Assembly: GCA_040255345.1 (NCBI GenBank)
Contig: JBDZUV010000002.1
Span: 1-64,000, forward strand
Source of the DNA: JAFDWI01 sp040255345
GTDB taxonomy: Bacteria; Actinomycetota; Acidimicrobiia; Acidimicrobiales; Iamiaceae
Reading direction: 5' to 3'
Length of the DNA: 64,000 bases
This document shows, in pieces, positions 17,417 to 26,535 of the stretch; the stretch's first letter is position 1, and the number at the start of each line of letters is the position of its first letter. The position numbers and the translations under genes were made by a program. The notes under the pieces are model-generated. The model was not told where the DNA came from and searched no databases. It saw nothing but the letters and a program-made list of their open reading frames with translations.

Positions 17417-18088
17417 GTGTCATCACCGCCTGGAACCACCTCGACCATCACCCTCTCCGAGGCAGCGTCGAAGGCGCTGCTCGCCCCGTACGGCGTCCCG
17501 GTACCCGACGAGCGCGTCGTCGCCGACGCCGCTGCGGCGGCGGCCGCGGCCACCGAGATCGGTTTTCCGGTGGTGGCGAAGCTCTGCGGTGACCGGATCG
17601 CCCACAAGACCGAGCGGGGCCTCGTCCGCCTCGCACTCGGCGATGCCGCCGCGGTGGAGGCCGCCGCGGCCGATCTGCTCGCCGCCGCGACTCCCGACGA
17701 CGGTGACGTCGGAGTGCTCGTCGCGCCGATGGTGTCGGGCAACCGTGAACTGATCGCCGGCATGAGCCGCGACCCGCAGTTCGGACCGACGGTCATGATC
17801 GGCGTCGGGGGGATCCTCGCCGAAGCGGTCGCCGATGTGGCGATCGCACTGGTGCCGGTCGAAGCCGTCGACGCCGAAGACCTGATCGACTCGCTGGCCA
17901 CCCAGGAGTTGCTGGGCGCGTTCCGGGGTGAACCCGCGGTCGACCGGGCCGCGATCGTCGAGGTGGTGACCGCGTTGTCACGTCTGGCCGTCGAACACGA
18001 CGAGGTCGTCTCGGTCGACCTGAACCCCCTGATCATCGTGGACGGTCGCCCGGTCGCCGTCGACGCCCTCGTGGAGGTGGCCGCATGA
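17417..18088 (+). CDS. ADP-forming acyl-CoA synthetase, ATP-grasp (beta) subunit
   Basis: 223 residues of the ATP-grasp_5 family: LSEAASKALLAPYGVPVPDE at the start, VVAKLCGDRIAHKTERGLVRL for nucleotide binding, GVGGILAEAVADVA in the middle and VDLNPLIIVDG at the end. With the alpha subunit it would interconvert acyl-CoA + ADP + Pi and acid + ATP + CoA (acetyl-CoA synthetase, ADP-forming type). GTG 17417 is chosen over longer readings because family sequence starts just after it and a TAGGAT -10 lies 8 nt before. It overlaps the alpha subunit gene by four bases. Acyl substrate unknown. Confidence 0.88.
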   Translation: MSSPPGTTSTITLSEAASKALLAPYGVPVPDERVVADAAAAAAAATEIGFPVVAKLCGDRIAHKTERGLVRLALGDAAAVEAAAADLLAAATPDDGDVGVLVAPMVSGNRELIAGMSRDPQFGPTVMIGVGGILAEAVADVAIALVPVEAVDAEDLIDSLATQELLGAFRGEPAVDRAAIVEVVTALSRLAVEHDEVVSVDLNPLIIVDGRPVAVDALVEVAA

Positions 18089-19551
18089 GCGACGCGCAGC
18101 GTCTCACCCCGTTGTTCGAACCCCGCGGCGTGGTCGTCGCCGGTGCCTCGACGCACCCGGGCAAGTTCGGATTCGTGAGCCTCCACAACATCCGCGCCGC
18201 CGGCTACGAAGGTGCCCTGTACGCGACCAACCGCGCCGGGAGCGAGGTGCTCGGCGAGCCGACGCTCACCGACATCGCCGAGCTGCCCGACGGCGCGGTC
18301 GACCTGGTGTTCGTGTGCACCCCGGCCGCGGCGAACATCGAACTGCTCCGGGCGTGTGCCGCCAAGGGCGTGCGGGCCGCGTTCGTCACGTCCGCGGGGT
18401 ATGGCGAAGCGGGCGAGGAGGGTCGGGACGCCCAGCGCGAACTCGTCGCCGAAGCCACGCGCCTCGGCATGGTCATCGCGGGGCCGAACGGCCAGGGTGT
18501 CGTGTCGACGCCGGTGAAGTTGTGCGCCCAGATCGTGGCGCCGAATCCGCCACCGGGGCGGATCGCGGTCGCGAGTCAGTCGGGCAACCTCGTGTCGTCG
18601 TTCATGAACTACGCGGTGGCCACCGGCGTGGGCATTTCCCGGGCCGTGAGCGCCGGCAACGCCGCGATGCTCGGCGTCGAGGACTACCTCGCCTACTTCG
18701 CCGAAGACCCCGCCACCGCGGTGTCGCTGGTCTACGTCGAAGGGGTGCCCGACGGCCGGCGGTTCTACGACGCCGCCCGTTCGGTCGCCGAACGCCGGCC
18801 GCTCGTCGTGCTCAAGGGCGGGGCCACCGCCGGCGGGCAGCGTGCCGCGGCGAGTCACACCGGCTCGCTCGCCACCGACGACCGCGTCTTCGACGGTGCC
18901 TGCCGCCAGGCCGGTGCGAGCCGAGCGGCGAGCGTCGAAGAAGCCTTCGACACCGCCGCCACCTTCGCCACCCAACCGCTGCCCAGAGGCCCCCGCACCG
19001 TCGTGGTGACCACCGCGGGAGGCTGGGGCGTGCTGTGTGCCGACGCGATCACCCGGGGTGGCACGCTCGAACTGGTCGAACTGCCCGGTGACCTGCACGA
19101 CACGCTCGGCGAGAAGCTCCCCCCCCGGTGGAGTCGCAACAACCCCGTCGACCTCGCCGGTGGCGAGACCCGCGACACGATCCCCGAGGTACTCGAAGCG
19201 ATCGCCCGTCATCCCGGCGTCGATGCGGTGATCTACCTGGGTCTCGGCATCCAGTCGAACCAGGCCCGCCTCGAACGTGACGGTGGTTTCTACCCCGATC
19301 ACGGCCTGGAACGCATCGTCGACTTCCACGAACGTCAGGACGCCCGCTACGCCCAGGCCGCCGTCGACGTGTCGGAAGCGACCGGCAAGCCGATCCTGTG
19401 CGCGACCGAACTGGCCGTCACCCGACCCGACAACCCCGGCGTGGCCACGCTGCGGGCGAACCATCGGCTCTGCTACCCCTCGGCCGACCGGGCGGTGCGC
19501 GCGCTCGAACACCTGTGGACCTACGCGCGGCACCGGCAACGCCGCTCGTGA
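18085..19551 (+). CDS. ADP-forming acyl-CoA synthetase, CoA-binding (alpha) subunit
   Basis: 488 residues: CoA-binding Rossmann domain (about 1-135, beginning LFEPRGVVVAGAS), then two succinyl-CoA-ligase-like flavodoxin domains. His258 in AASHTGSLATDD is the expected phosphohistidine that relays phosphate to the ATP-grasp subunit. SQSGNLVSSFMNYA is another family signature. ATG 18085 overlaps the beta subunit (ATGA) and its end overlaps dacB, giving one coupled unit. Candidate role: energy-conserving or reverse activation of a carboxylic acid; substrate cannot be read from sequence. Confidence 0.88.
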   Translation: MSDAQRLTPLFEPRGVVVAGASTHPGKFGFVSLHNIRAAGYEGALYATNRAGSEVLGEPTLTDIAELPDGAVDLVFVCTPAAANIELLRACAAKGVRAAFVTSAGYGEAGEEGRDAQRELVAEATRLGMVIAGPNGQGVVSTPVKLCAQIVAPNPPPGRIAVASQSGNLVSSFMNYAVATGVGISRAVSAGNAAMLGVEDYLAYFAEDPATAVSLVYVEGVPDGRRFYDAARSVAERRPLVVLKGGATAGGQRAAASHTGSLATDDRVFDGACRQAGASRAASVEEAFDTAATFATQPLPRGPRTVVVTTAGGWGVLCADAITRGGTLELVELPGDLHDTLGEKLPPRWSRNNPVDLAGGETRDTIPEVLEAIARHPGVDAVIYLGLGIQSNQARLERDGGFYPDHGLERIVDFHERQDARYAQAAVDVSEATGKPILCATELAVTRPDNPGVATLRANHRLCYPSADRAVRALEHLWTYARHRQRRS

Positions 19552-20984
19552 CGTCTCCTCCCGGGCCTGGTCGCTCCCGACGGGCGTCGATCGCGGCGCC
19601 CGTCGTGTTGTTCGTGCTCGTGCTCGCCATCGGTGTCGGGAGTGTCAGGTCGACCGCGCCGGCCTCGGCGGGCTCGGGCGCGCCCCCCGGATCGTCGGCG
19701 ACACCACTGTTCAGCGCCCGTCGGGTGCCCGTGCTGGTGCAGTCGATCGCGGCGAAGCCGAAACTCGTACCCGAACTCCTCTCGGTGGCCGCTGCGAGCC
19801 CGACCGAGACCTGCCTGGCGGTCGACGTCGCCGGAAGGTCGCTGTTCGCATCCAACCCCTCCACGCCGCTCGTTCCCGCGTCGAACCAGAAGATCGTGAC
19901 CGCCCAGTTGGCGCTCGACGTGCTCGGACCCGACCATCGTTACCGGACCGATGTCGGTGGCACCCTCGGGGCCGACGGCACGGTCGCGGGTGACCTGTAT
20001 CTCGTCGGTGGCGGCGATCCCGTGCTGCGCACCAGGGCCTACGCCGACTATCTCGGCGACCAGGCGGGAGCGGGGACCTCGATCGAAGACCTCGCCGACG
20101 CCGTGGTCGCCAGAGGAGTGCGTCGCGTGAGCGGATCGGTCGTCGGTGACGAATCCCGTTACGACGGCGAACGTCTCGTACCCGGATGGCCCGAGCGCTA
20201 CCTCGACCAACATCAACTCGGTCCGCTGTCGGCCCTCGAGGTGAACCAGAGCTTCACGTCCTTCCCCGACACCTACAGCGAAGAAGGTCTCGCCGACCTC
20301 GAGAACGCCGGCGACCCACCGAAGTTCGCCGCGGCGACGTTCACCGAACTGCTCGAAGCACGCGGCGTCGAGGTCGACGGTGGTCCGAAGGCCGGGGTGC
20401 GGCCCGACGGCACCGCGGTGATCGCGAGCGTCACCTCACCGCCACTGACCGCGATCGTCCACCAGATGTTGAACCGCAGCGACAACCAGATCGCCGAGCT
20501 GCTCGTCAAGGAGGCCGGAGCGGTCGAAGGCGACGGGGGTAGCACCCGGGCCGGTCTGGCCGTCTTCGCGGCCGCCTTCGACCGGCTCGGTCTGCCGTCG
20601 GCGGGGGTGGTCATGCACGACGGCTCGGGGCTCGGTTACGACAACCGACTCACCTGCGCACTGTTGTCGGCACTGCTGACACGATCGGGAGACGACTCGG
20701 CGATCGCCGACGGGTTGGCGGTCGCCGGGCAGAGGGGCACCTTGCGCGACCGTTTCGAAGACCCGGCCACCAACGGGCGCATCCGGGCCAAGACGGGCAC
20801 GCTGAACGACGTGAGTTCGCTGTCGGGGTTCGCCGACCCGACCGGGGCGCCGCCACTGGTGTTCGCCTACATCGCCAACGGTGCGCCGGTCACCCCCGGG
20901 CTGCTCGACATCCAGGAGGACCTCGGTCGGGCGCTCGTCGATTACGGCACCGGTCTGCCCCTCGGCGAGCTGTCTCCCCGATGA
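19548..20984 (+). CDS. dacB: D-alanyl-D-alanine carboxypeptidase/endopeptidase (PBP4, S13 family)
   Basis: Trims peptidoglycan peptides outside the membrane. 478 residues. An N-terminal membrane segment (about residues 15-32) acts as signal or anchor. Penicillin-binding motifs are SNQK (Ser112, Lys115), SDN (Ser311-Asn313) and KTG (Lys415), in the spacing of S13 enzymes with a large insert between the first two. GTG 19548 overlaps the stop of the CoA-ligase gene; VTSPPG is the start. The coupling to the CoA ligase is probably incidental. Confidence 0.92.
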   Translation: MTSPPGPGRSRRASIAAPVVLFVLVLAIGVGSVRSTAPASAGSGAPPGSSATPLFSARRVPVLVQSIAAKPKLVPELLSVAAASPTETCLAVDVAGRSLFASNPSTPLVPASNQKIVTAQLALDVLGPDHRYRTDVGGTLGADGTVAGDLYLVGGGDPVLRTRAYADYLGDQAGAGTSIEDLADAVVARGVRRVSGSVVGDESRYDGERLVPGWPERYLDQHQLGPLSALEVNQSFTSFPDTYSEEGLADLENAGDPPKFAAATFTELLEARGVEVDGGPKAGVRPDGTAVIASVTSPPLTAIVHQMLNRSDNQIAELLVKEAGAVEGDGGSTRAGLAVFAAAFDRLGLPSAGVVMHDGSGLGYDNRLTCALLSALLTRSGDDSAIADGLAVAGQRGTLRDRFEDPATNGRIRAKTGTLNDVSSLSGFADPTGAPPLVFAYIANGAPVTPGLLDIQEDLGRALVDYGTGLPLGELSPR

Positions 20985-21074
20985 TGCAGCTGTCGACCGC
21001 GCCGAAGTGGCACCATGGTTGGTCGGGCCCGCGACACGGGCCTGCCGTCTACCCATCACCGGAGAGGACCCTTC

Positions 21075-21395
21075 ATGGCTGAAGACGACTCGAGCCCCCA
21101 GAAGAGCCTGGGCGAGATCTTCGAGCTGACCAAGGCCTATGCGAAGCAGGAGACGGTCGATCCGATCAAGGGACTGTGGAAGTTCGTCGCCTTCGGCCTC
21201 GGTGCCGCCGTGGTCGGGGCGATGGCGATCGGCTTGTTGATCGTCGGCATCCTGCGGCTCCTCCAGACCGAGACCGGTCAGCATCTGACGGGAAGCCTCA
21301 CGTGGGTGCCGTACCTGATCACCCTGGTGATCACCCTCATCGTGATCGCGCTCGCCGTCGTGTCGATCACGAACAGGAAGGGAACCGAACGATGA
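21075..21395 (+). CDS. Small two-helix membrane protein, Holin-X/phage_holin_3_6-like
   Basis: 106 residues with two hydrophobic segments (about 35-58 and 72-96), a charged N-terminus and a short basic tail. The pattern resembles the actinobacterial 'putative holin-X' family, a name that does not imply phage function. ATG 21075 follows GGAGAGGA at good spacing. It overlaps the next gene by four bases. Likely membrane-embedded; role unknown. Confidence 0.65.
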   Translation: MAEDDSSPQKSLGEIFELTKAYAKQETVDPIKGLWKFVAFGLGAAVVGAMAIGLLIVGILRLLQTETGQHLTGSLTWVPYLITLVITLIVIALAVVSITNRKGTER

Positions 21396-21619
21396 CCGCC
21401 ACGCCGCCGCCCCTCGACGGGAACAAGATCACCCCGGACGACCTGCGCGCCAAGTTCGCCGAACTCCGGGGCGAGGTGGATTCCACCGCGGATGCCGCCA
21501 AGTCGACCGCGTTGACCGTGGGTGCGGTCGTGGGCACGGCGCTCGTACTCGGAGTGTTCCTGCTGGGTCGGCGCCGTGGTCGCAAGCGCACCACGGTGGT
21601 CGAGATCCGGCGCGTGTGA
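21392..21619 (+). CDS. Small single-pass membrane protein, unknown
   Basis: 75 residues: a helical soluble part with LRAKFAELRGEVDS, one membrane segment (about residues 42-60) and a strongly basic end (RRRGRKR). ATG 21392 overlaps the previous stop (ATGA), so it is translated with the holin-X-like protein. Small membrane proteins with a DUF3618-like look are often encoded as such pairs in actinobacteria; that comparison is from memory and uncertain. Confidence 0.6.
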   Translation: MTATPPPLDGNKITPDDLRAKFAELRGEVDSTADAAKSTALTVGAVVGTALVLGVFLLGRRRGRKRTTVVEIRRV

Positions 21620-21629
21620 GAGGTCGCCC

Positions 21630-21929
21630 ATGGCCCTGTTGCTGTTGCTCCAGAGAAGGTTCTTCAGTCGGTTCATGGAGGGCCGCCCGGGCCCGTGGGG
21701 CGCGCTCGCGGCCGGCATCTTCGGGTTCCGCATGCTCCTCAAGTGGGGTCGCAAGTCCGAAGACGTCACCTACCGGACCGTGTTGAAGCCGGGGGAGACC
21801 CTCACGATCGCCCACACCCCCGACACCGAGGTGTCCGCAAAACGTGTGGCGCGCACCCACAAGCGTGCGGCGAGGAAGGCGCGACGCCGGTCGACGGGCG
21901 AAGCGCCAGACGGCACGTCCGCTTCGTGA
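21630..21929 (+). CDS. Small basic protein, unknown
   Basis: 99 residues, ATG 21630. The first 40 residues are hydrophobic and glycine-rich (MALLLLLQRRFFSRF, then GALAAGIFGFRMLLKWG), suggesting membrane association; the C-terminal half carries VLKPGETLTIAHTPD and ends in a run rich in Lys and Arg. It overlaps the trmI start by four bases. Not recognised; grouped by overlap with the two preceding small proteins. Confidence 0.6.
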   Translation: MALLLLLQRRFFSRFMEGRPGPWGALAAGIFGFRMLLKWGRKSEDVTYRTVLKPGETLTIAHTPDTEVSAKRVARTHKRAARKARRRSTGEAPDGTSAS

Positions 21930-22705
21930 CGCGGCCCGGGGCGGTGCTCACCGCGGGTGAGCGGGTCCTGCTCATCGACCACAAGAAGCGGAACTATCTG
22001 GTGACCCTCGAGGCGGGGGCGGCGTTCCACTCCCACGCGGGCGTCGTCGAACACGACGCGATCATCGGTTCACCCGAAGGGACGGTGCTCCGGGCCACCA
22101 GAGGCGGCACCTACACCGTGCTGCGTCCCACCCTGGCCGATTTCGTGCTCAAGATGCCCCGCGGCGCCCAGGTGATCTACCCCAAGGATCTCGGTCCGCT
22201 GTTGCTGCTTGCCGACATCGGACCCGGCGTGAAGGTGCTCGAATCCGGAGTCGGGTCGGGGGCACTGTCGATGACGATGCTGCGCGCCGGTGCCGACGTG
22301 GTGGGTTACGAACTCCGCGAGAACTTCGCCGTCACCGCCCGGCGCAACGTCGGTGACTTTCTCGGTGTCGAGGCGATGGCGCGCTACCGGGTCGAGATCC
22401 GTGACATCTACGAGGGGATCGACGAAGACGACCTCGATCGTGTCGTGCTGGATCTGCCCGAACCCTGGCAGGTCGTGCCGCACGCGGCCGAACGGCTCCG
22501 ACCCGGCGGGATCATCGTCGCCTACACCCCGTCGATCACTCAGGCCGTCCAGTTCCGCGGAGCGCTCGGTGACCACCGCTTCCGGTTCGCCGAGACGACC
22601 GAGATCCTGCGCCGTACCTGGCACATCGACGGCGCCGCGGTGCGGCCCGACCATCGCATGGTCGCCCACACCGGCTTTCTCACCCAGGCCCGCTGGCTGG
22701 GATGA
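21926..22705 (+). CDS. trmI: tRNA (adenine-58-N1)-methyltransferase TrmI
   Basis: Methylates A58 in the T-loop of tRNAs using S-adenosylmethionine. 259 residues. The N-terminal small domain holds GERVLLIDHKKRNYLV; the SAM motif VLESGVGSGALS and LDLPEPWQV in the catalytic region are characteristic. GTG 21926 overlaps the preceding stop. In M. tuberculosis trmI (Rv2118c) also lies beside the mpa-proteasome locus, which supports the name. It converges on a ferredoxin gene. Confidence 0.93.
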   Translation: MTRPGAVLTAGERVLLIDHKKRNYLVTLEAGAAFHSHAGVVEHDAIIGSPEGTVLRATRGGTYTVLRPTLADFVLKMPRGAQVIYPKDLGPLLLLADIGPGVKVLESGVGSGALSMTMLRAGADVVGYELRENFAVTARRNVGDFLGVEAMARYRVEIRDIYEGIDEDDLDRVVLDLPEPWQVVPHAAERLRPGGIIVAYTPSITQAVQFRGALGDHRFRFAETTEILRRTWHIDGAAVRPDHRMVAHTGFLTQARWLG

Positions 22706-22744
22706 ATCGCCCGGTCGACCGTTGGCGACGGGCCGGCAGTGGGA

Positions 22745-22981
22745 TCAGTCGTTCTCGATGAAGATGCACTCGCCGGGGCATTCTTCGGATGCCTCGATCG
22801 TGGCTTCCTCGAGCCCTTCCGGCACGGTCGCCTGACACGCGGCGCCACCCGGGTCGTTCAACGGCTCACCGTCCTGTTTCACATAGGCGAGACCGTCGTC
22901 GAGGAGGACGAACACCTCCGGGCAGATCTCTTCGCAAAGACCGTCACCAGTGCAAAGATCCTGGTCGATCCATACCTTCAT
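22745..22981 (-). CDS. Ferredoxin, [3Fe-4S] or [4Fe-4S] type
   Basis: 78 residues from ATG 22981 (a GTG two codons earlier is also possible). A very acidic small electron carrier. Cluster ligands appear as CTGDGLCEEICPEVF (Cys spaced 5 and 3) and a C-terminal CPGECIF. It has the compact layout of the Streptomyces P450-type ferredoxins, but the middle Cys is present, so a 4Fe-4S cluster is possible. No redox partner gene is adjacent. AGGTGA precedes the ATG. Confidence 0.88.
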   Translation of the reverse strand: MKVWIDQDLCTGDGLCEEICPEVFVLLDDGLAYVKQDGEPLNDPGGAACQATVPEGLEEATIEASEECPGECIFIEND

Positions 22982-23127
22982 GGTCACCTGCAGCCTCGTG
23001 TCGCGGATGGGTGGGACTTCCCTGCTCTGCCACGTTAGGCACCGGCGCCACGGTTACACCATTCGGCCATGTGCCACCGGTCACGTTGCGATGCCGCGAT
23101 ATCACCGCCAACGGGCCCGCGAACCGG

Positions 23128-23168
23128 TAGGGTCCGAAACAACCCCGACGACACCGAGGAGGTGATCC
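23128..23168 (+). promoter_or_regulatory. mpa: mpa promoter (-10 TAGGGT) and extended Shine-Dalgarno
   Basis: TAGGGT at 23128-23133 would start transcription near 23140. AGGAGGTGATCC at 23157-23168 is a full-length match to the anti-Shine-Dalgarno end of 16S rRNA. The only canonical start near it, GTG 23162, lies inside that match. Confidence 0.45.
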
Positions 23169-24913
23169 CGATCGCACCCGACGACCGTGACGAGGCGATG
23201 AGATTCGCCGAACTCACCAGTTACTGTGACGAGCTCGAGCGCGAGCTCGGCGATCTGCGCCGCCGTGTCCAGGCGGGTCCGGCTCGGATCCACGAGCTCG
23301 AGGACCGACTCGTCGACGCCCGTGCCCAGCTTGCGCAAGCGGTGTCGCGCAACGAGAAGTTGACCTTCACGTTGCGTGAGGCGCGCGACCACATCGCGTC
23401 CTTGCGCGAGGAGGTCGACAAGCTCACGCAACCGCCCGCGGCCTACGGCACGCTCCTCGCCGTGAACGACGACGGTACCGTCGACGTGTTCTCCGGTGGC
23501 CGCAAGATGCGCGTCGCGGTCGCGATGGACGACACCGAGACCCTCGAGGTCGGTATGGAAGTCGTACTGAACGACTCGCTGAACGTCGTGTTGGCCCGGG
23601 AGCCCGAGTCGCAGGGCGAGGTCGTGACCTTCTCCGAACACATCGGGACGGACCGGGCGCTGGTCAGCGCGCACACCGACGAGGAACGCGTCGTGGCGGT
23701 CGCCCCGAGCCTGCGCGACGTCAAGTTGCGTGCCGGCGACACCCTGCGGATGGACAGCCGGTCGGGTCTGTTGCTCGAAAAACTGCCGCGCCCCGAGGTC
23801 GAGCAGCTCGTGCTCGAAGAGGTCCCCGACATCACCTACGCCGACGTCGGCGGACTCGACTCGCAGATCGAACAGATCGCGGACGCGGTCGAGTTGCCGT
23901 ATGTCCACGCGGACCTGTTCGCAGAACACGATCTGCCCGCTCCCAAGGGGATCCTGCTCTACGGGCCCCCTGGTTGTGGCAAGACCCTGATCGCCAAGGC
24001 GGTCGCGAACTCGCTCGCCAAGAAGGTCGCCCAGGTCTCGGGTGACGAACACGCCCGGAGCTACTTCCTCAACATCAAGGGGCCCGAGCTGCTGAACAAG
24101 TACGTGGGCGAGACCGAACGTCAGATCCGACTGGTGTTCCAGCGCGCCCGGGAGAAGTCGGAGGAAGGTTGGCCGGTCATCGTGTTCTTCGACGAGATGG
24201 ACTCGATGTTCCGCACCCGGGGCACCGGGATCTCCTCGGACATGGAATCCACGATCGTGCCGCAGCTCCTCGCCGAGATCGACGGGGTCGAGGCGTTGCG
24301 GAACGTGATCGTGATCGGCGCGTCGAACCGCGAGGATCTCATCGACCCGGCGATCCTGCGACCGGGTCGACTCGACGTCAAGATCAAGATCGAACGCCCC
24401 GACGCGGAAGCCGCTGCACAGATCTTCGCCCGGTACCTGAACACCGATCTTCCTCTCGATCCCGACATGGTCGCCGACACCGGCGATGCCGAGAGCGCGA
24501 TCGCGGCGATGATCTCCGACACCGTGGCCGAGATGTACCGCACCGACGAGTCGAACCGGTTCCTCGAGGTGACCTACGCGAACGGCGACAAGGAGGTCAT
24601 GTTCTTCAAGGACTTCGCCTCTGGGGCGATGATCGAGAACATCGTCCGTCGGGCCAAGAAATTGGCGATCAAGCGGGTGATCTCGGGAGGTCCCCGGGGG
24701 TTGCGCACGGTCGACCTGATCGATTCGATCCACCAGGAATACAAGGAACACGAGGATCTGCCCAACACCACCAACCCCGACGACTGGGCGAAGATCTCGG
24801 GCAAGAAGGGCGAGCGGATCGTCTACGTGCGCACGCTGGTGAGCCGCGACTCGGAGTCCAAGATCGACGGTGGTCGGGCGATCGAACGGGTTGCGACCGG
24901 CCAGTATCTGTGA
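23162..24913 (+). CDS. mpa: Proteasomal AAA ATPase (Mpa/ARC)
   Basis: Hexameric unfoldase that recognises Pup-tagged proteins and feeds them to the 20S proteasome. About 583 residues: N-terminal coiled coil that binds Pup (about residues 15-90), tandem OB folds, then one AAA domain with Walker A GPPGCGKT (268-275), Walker B VIVFFDEMDS, and SNREDLIDPAILRPGRLD. It ends in QYL, the C-terminal tail with penultimate Tyr that docks on and opens the proteasome. The start is uncertain: GTG 23162 lies within a strong Shine-Dalgarno match; ATG 23198 is the main alternative. First gene of the pupylation locus. Confidence 0.95.
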   Translation: MIPIAPDDRDEAMRFAELTSYCDELERELGDLRRRVQAGPARIHELEDRLVDARAQLAQAVSRNEKLTFTLREARDHIASLREEVDKLTQPPAAYGTLLAVNDDGTVDVFSGGRKMRVAVAMDDTETLEVGMEVVLNDSLNVVLAREPESQGEVVTFSEHIGTDRALVSAHTDEERVVAVAPSLRDVKLRAGDTLRMDSRSGLLLEKLPRPEVEQLVLEEVPDITYADVGGLDSQIEQIADAVELPYVHADLFAEHDLPAPKGILLYGPPGCGKTLIAKAVANSLAKKVAQVSGDEHARSYFLNIKGPELLNKYVGETERQIRLVFQRAREKSEEGWPVIVFFDEMDSMFRTRGTGISSDMESTIVPQLLAEIDGVEALRNVIVIGASNREDLIDPAILRPGRLDVKIKIERPDAEAAAQIFARYLNTDLPLDPDMVADTGDAESAIAAMISDTVAEMYRTDESNRFLEVTYANGDKEVMFFKDFASGAMIENIVRRAKKLAIKRVISGGPRGLRTVDLIDSIHQEYKEHEDLPNTTNPDDWAKISGKKGERIVYVRTLVSRDSESKIDGGRAIERVATGQYL

Positions 24914-24937
24914 CCGGGAGCAGGCGCTAGGCACTCG

Positions 24938-26443
24938 ATGGCCGTCCACAAGTACCTCGGGCTCGAGACCGAGTTCGGCATCGTGCACCGTGGTGCGGCG
25001 GAGCCCAACCCGATCGCGGCGTCGTCGCTGCTGATCAACGCGTACCTGGACTCGATCGCCCGGGGTGCGACCGGTCGCGACGACCCACGCATCGACTGGG
25101 ATTTCGAGAGTGAGACGCCGGGAAACGACGCCCGCGACGCGCCGGCACCCGAGTCGAGTCCCCCCAAGGTCGAGACCCACCTCGTCAACACCGTGCTGGG
25201 GAACGGCGCCCGGTACTACGTGGATCACGCCCACCCCGAGTTGTCGACGCCAGAGTGCGCCGACGCCCGATCGGTCGTCGTCTGGGATGCCGCGGCGGTC
25301 GTCATCGCCCAACGCTCGATGGCCGCGGCACGAGCTCTGCTCGCCGACGGCGAGGAACTCGTCGTCTACAAGAACAACTCCGATGGCAAGGGCAACTCCT
25401 ATGGATGCCACGAGAACTACCTGATCGCCCGGTCGGTGCCCTTCTACCGGATCGTCGATCACGGCACCGCTCACTTCGTCACCCGCCAGATCTTCACCGG
25501 TTCGGGAAAGCTGGGCAGCGAGATCCCCGGCGTCGACGTCGACTACCAACTCACCCAGCGGGCGGATTTCTTCGAGGCCGAGGTCGGACTCGAGACGACC
25601 CTGAAGCGCCCCATCATCAACACCCGCGACGAACCGCATTCGGATTCGACGAAGTACCGACGGTTGCACGTGATCTGTGCGGACGCGAACTGTTCCGAGG
25701 TGGCGACCCTGCTCAAGGTCGGTACCACTGCGCTGGTGTTGGCCATGGTCGAGGACGCGCAACCGCTGCCCGACGTGCACTTCACGGCGCCGGTGGCCGC
25801 GATGCGGGCCGTGTCACTCGACATGGACCTGGCGCGGCCTCTGGTGTGCACCGACGGGTCGACGGTCACCGCGCTCGAGGTACAGGCCGACTTCCTCGCG
25901 TGTGCCGAGCGGTACGTGGCCGCCGGTGGTTCCGGGTGCGTCGGAGGCGACGAGATCGCGCAGCTCGTGCTCGACCACTGGCGGGCGGTGCTCACAGGGC
26001 TCGAATCGGACCCCATGAGCCTGGCCGACCGGCTCGACTGGGTCGCCAAGTACCGCCTGGTCGATGCGTACCGCACCCGCCACGGGCTCGATTGGGCCGA
26101 TCCGCGTCTGTCCGCGATCGCCCTGCAGTACCACGACCTGCGCCCGGGTCGGTCGTTGGCGGCGCGTGCGGGGCTGGTCCGTATCTCGAACGACGACGAG
26201 GTCGCCTGGGCGGTCGATCACCCACCCGAGGACACCAGGGCGTGGTTCCGGGGGACGTGTCTGACCCGCTACCCCGACGCGGTCGTCGCGGCCAACTGGG
26301 ATTCGATGGTGTTCGACGTCGGGGAGCCTCCGCTCCGGCGGGTGCCGATGATGGAACCCGGGCGGGGAACCAGGGCCCAGGTCGGTGCACTCGTCGACCG
26401 CAGCGCGACCGCCCGCGACCTCATCGCGAATCTCGGCTCCTGA
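24938..26443 (+). CDS. dop: Depupylase/deamidase Dop
   Basis: Removes Pup from substrates, and deamidates Pup-Gln where needed. 501 residues. It opens with YLGLETEFGIVH (ATP/Mg2+ strand) and has the catalytic Asp96 in YVDHAHPELSTPE, then KNNSDGKGNSYGCHENYL and INTRDEPHSDS. The Dop-specific loop after the first helix (about residues 45-80) is present and distinguishes it from PafA. It lies 24 bases after mpa and 92 before pup. Confidence 0.95.
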   Translation: MAVHKYLGLETEFGIVHRGAAEPNPIAASSLLINAYLDSIARGATGRDDPRIDWDFESETPGNDARDAPAPESSPPKVETHLVNTVLGNGARYYVDHAHPELSTPECADARSVVVWDAAAVVIAQRSMAAARALLADGEELVVYKNNSDGKGNSYGCHENYLIARSVPFYRIVDHGTAHFVTRQIFTGSGKLGSEIPGVDVDYQLTQRADFFEAEVGLETTLKRPIINTRDEPHSDSTKYRRLHVICADANCSEVATLLKVGTTALVLAMVEDAQPLPDVHFTAPVAAMRAVSLDMDLARPLVCTDGSTVTALEVQADFLACAERYVAAGGSGCVGGDEIAQLVLDHWRAVLTGLESDPMSLADRLDWVAKYRLVDAYRTRHGLDWADPRLSAIALQYHDLRPGRSLAARAGLVRISNDDEVAWAVDHPPEDTRAWFRGTCLTRYPDAVVAANWDSMVFDVGEPPLRRVPMMEPGRGTRAQVGALVDRSATARDLIANLGS

Positions 26444-26535
26444 CGCCCGGGAGCGGCCAGGGGAAACCATGCGTGTGGAGGTGGTGGTCGGGTCGATAGC
26501 TTGGGGAGACCGTTGGCAACACGAAGGACCGCACA

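Noticed and set aside
17113..19539. 808-codon minus-strand open frame opposite the CoA ligase genes
   Set aside because: Antisense of two recognised subunits; no start region, no family pattern.
21075..21395. Phage remnant suggested by a holin-like protein
   Set aside because: No other phage gene is near; the holin-X name applies to ordinary actinobacterial membrane proteins.
24928..24937. TAGGCA as a leaderless -10 for dop
   Set aside because: The sixth base is not T and the gap to ATG is only four bases; not consistent with the other sites.
23102..25780. 892-codon minus-strand open frame opposite mpa and dop
   Set aside because: Spans two certain plus-strand genes and the gap between them; composition is a shadow of their codons.
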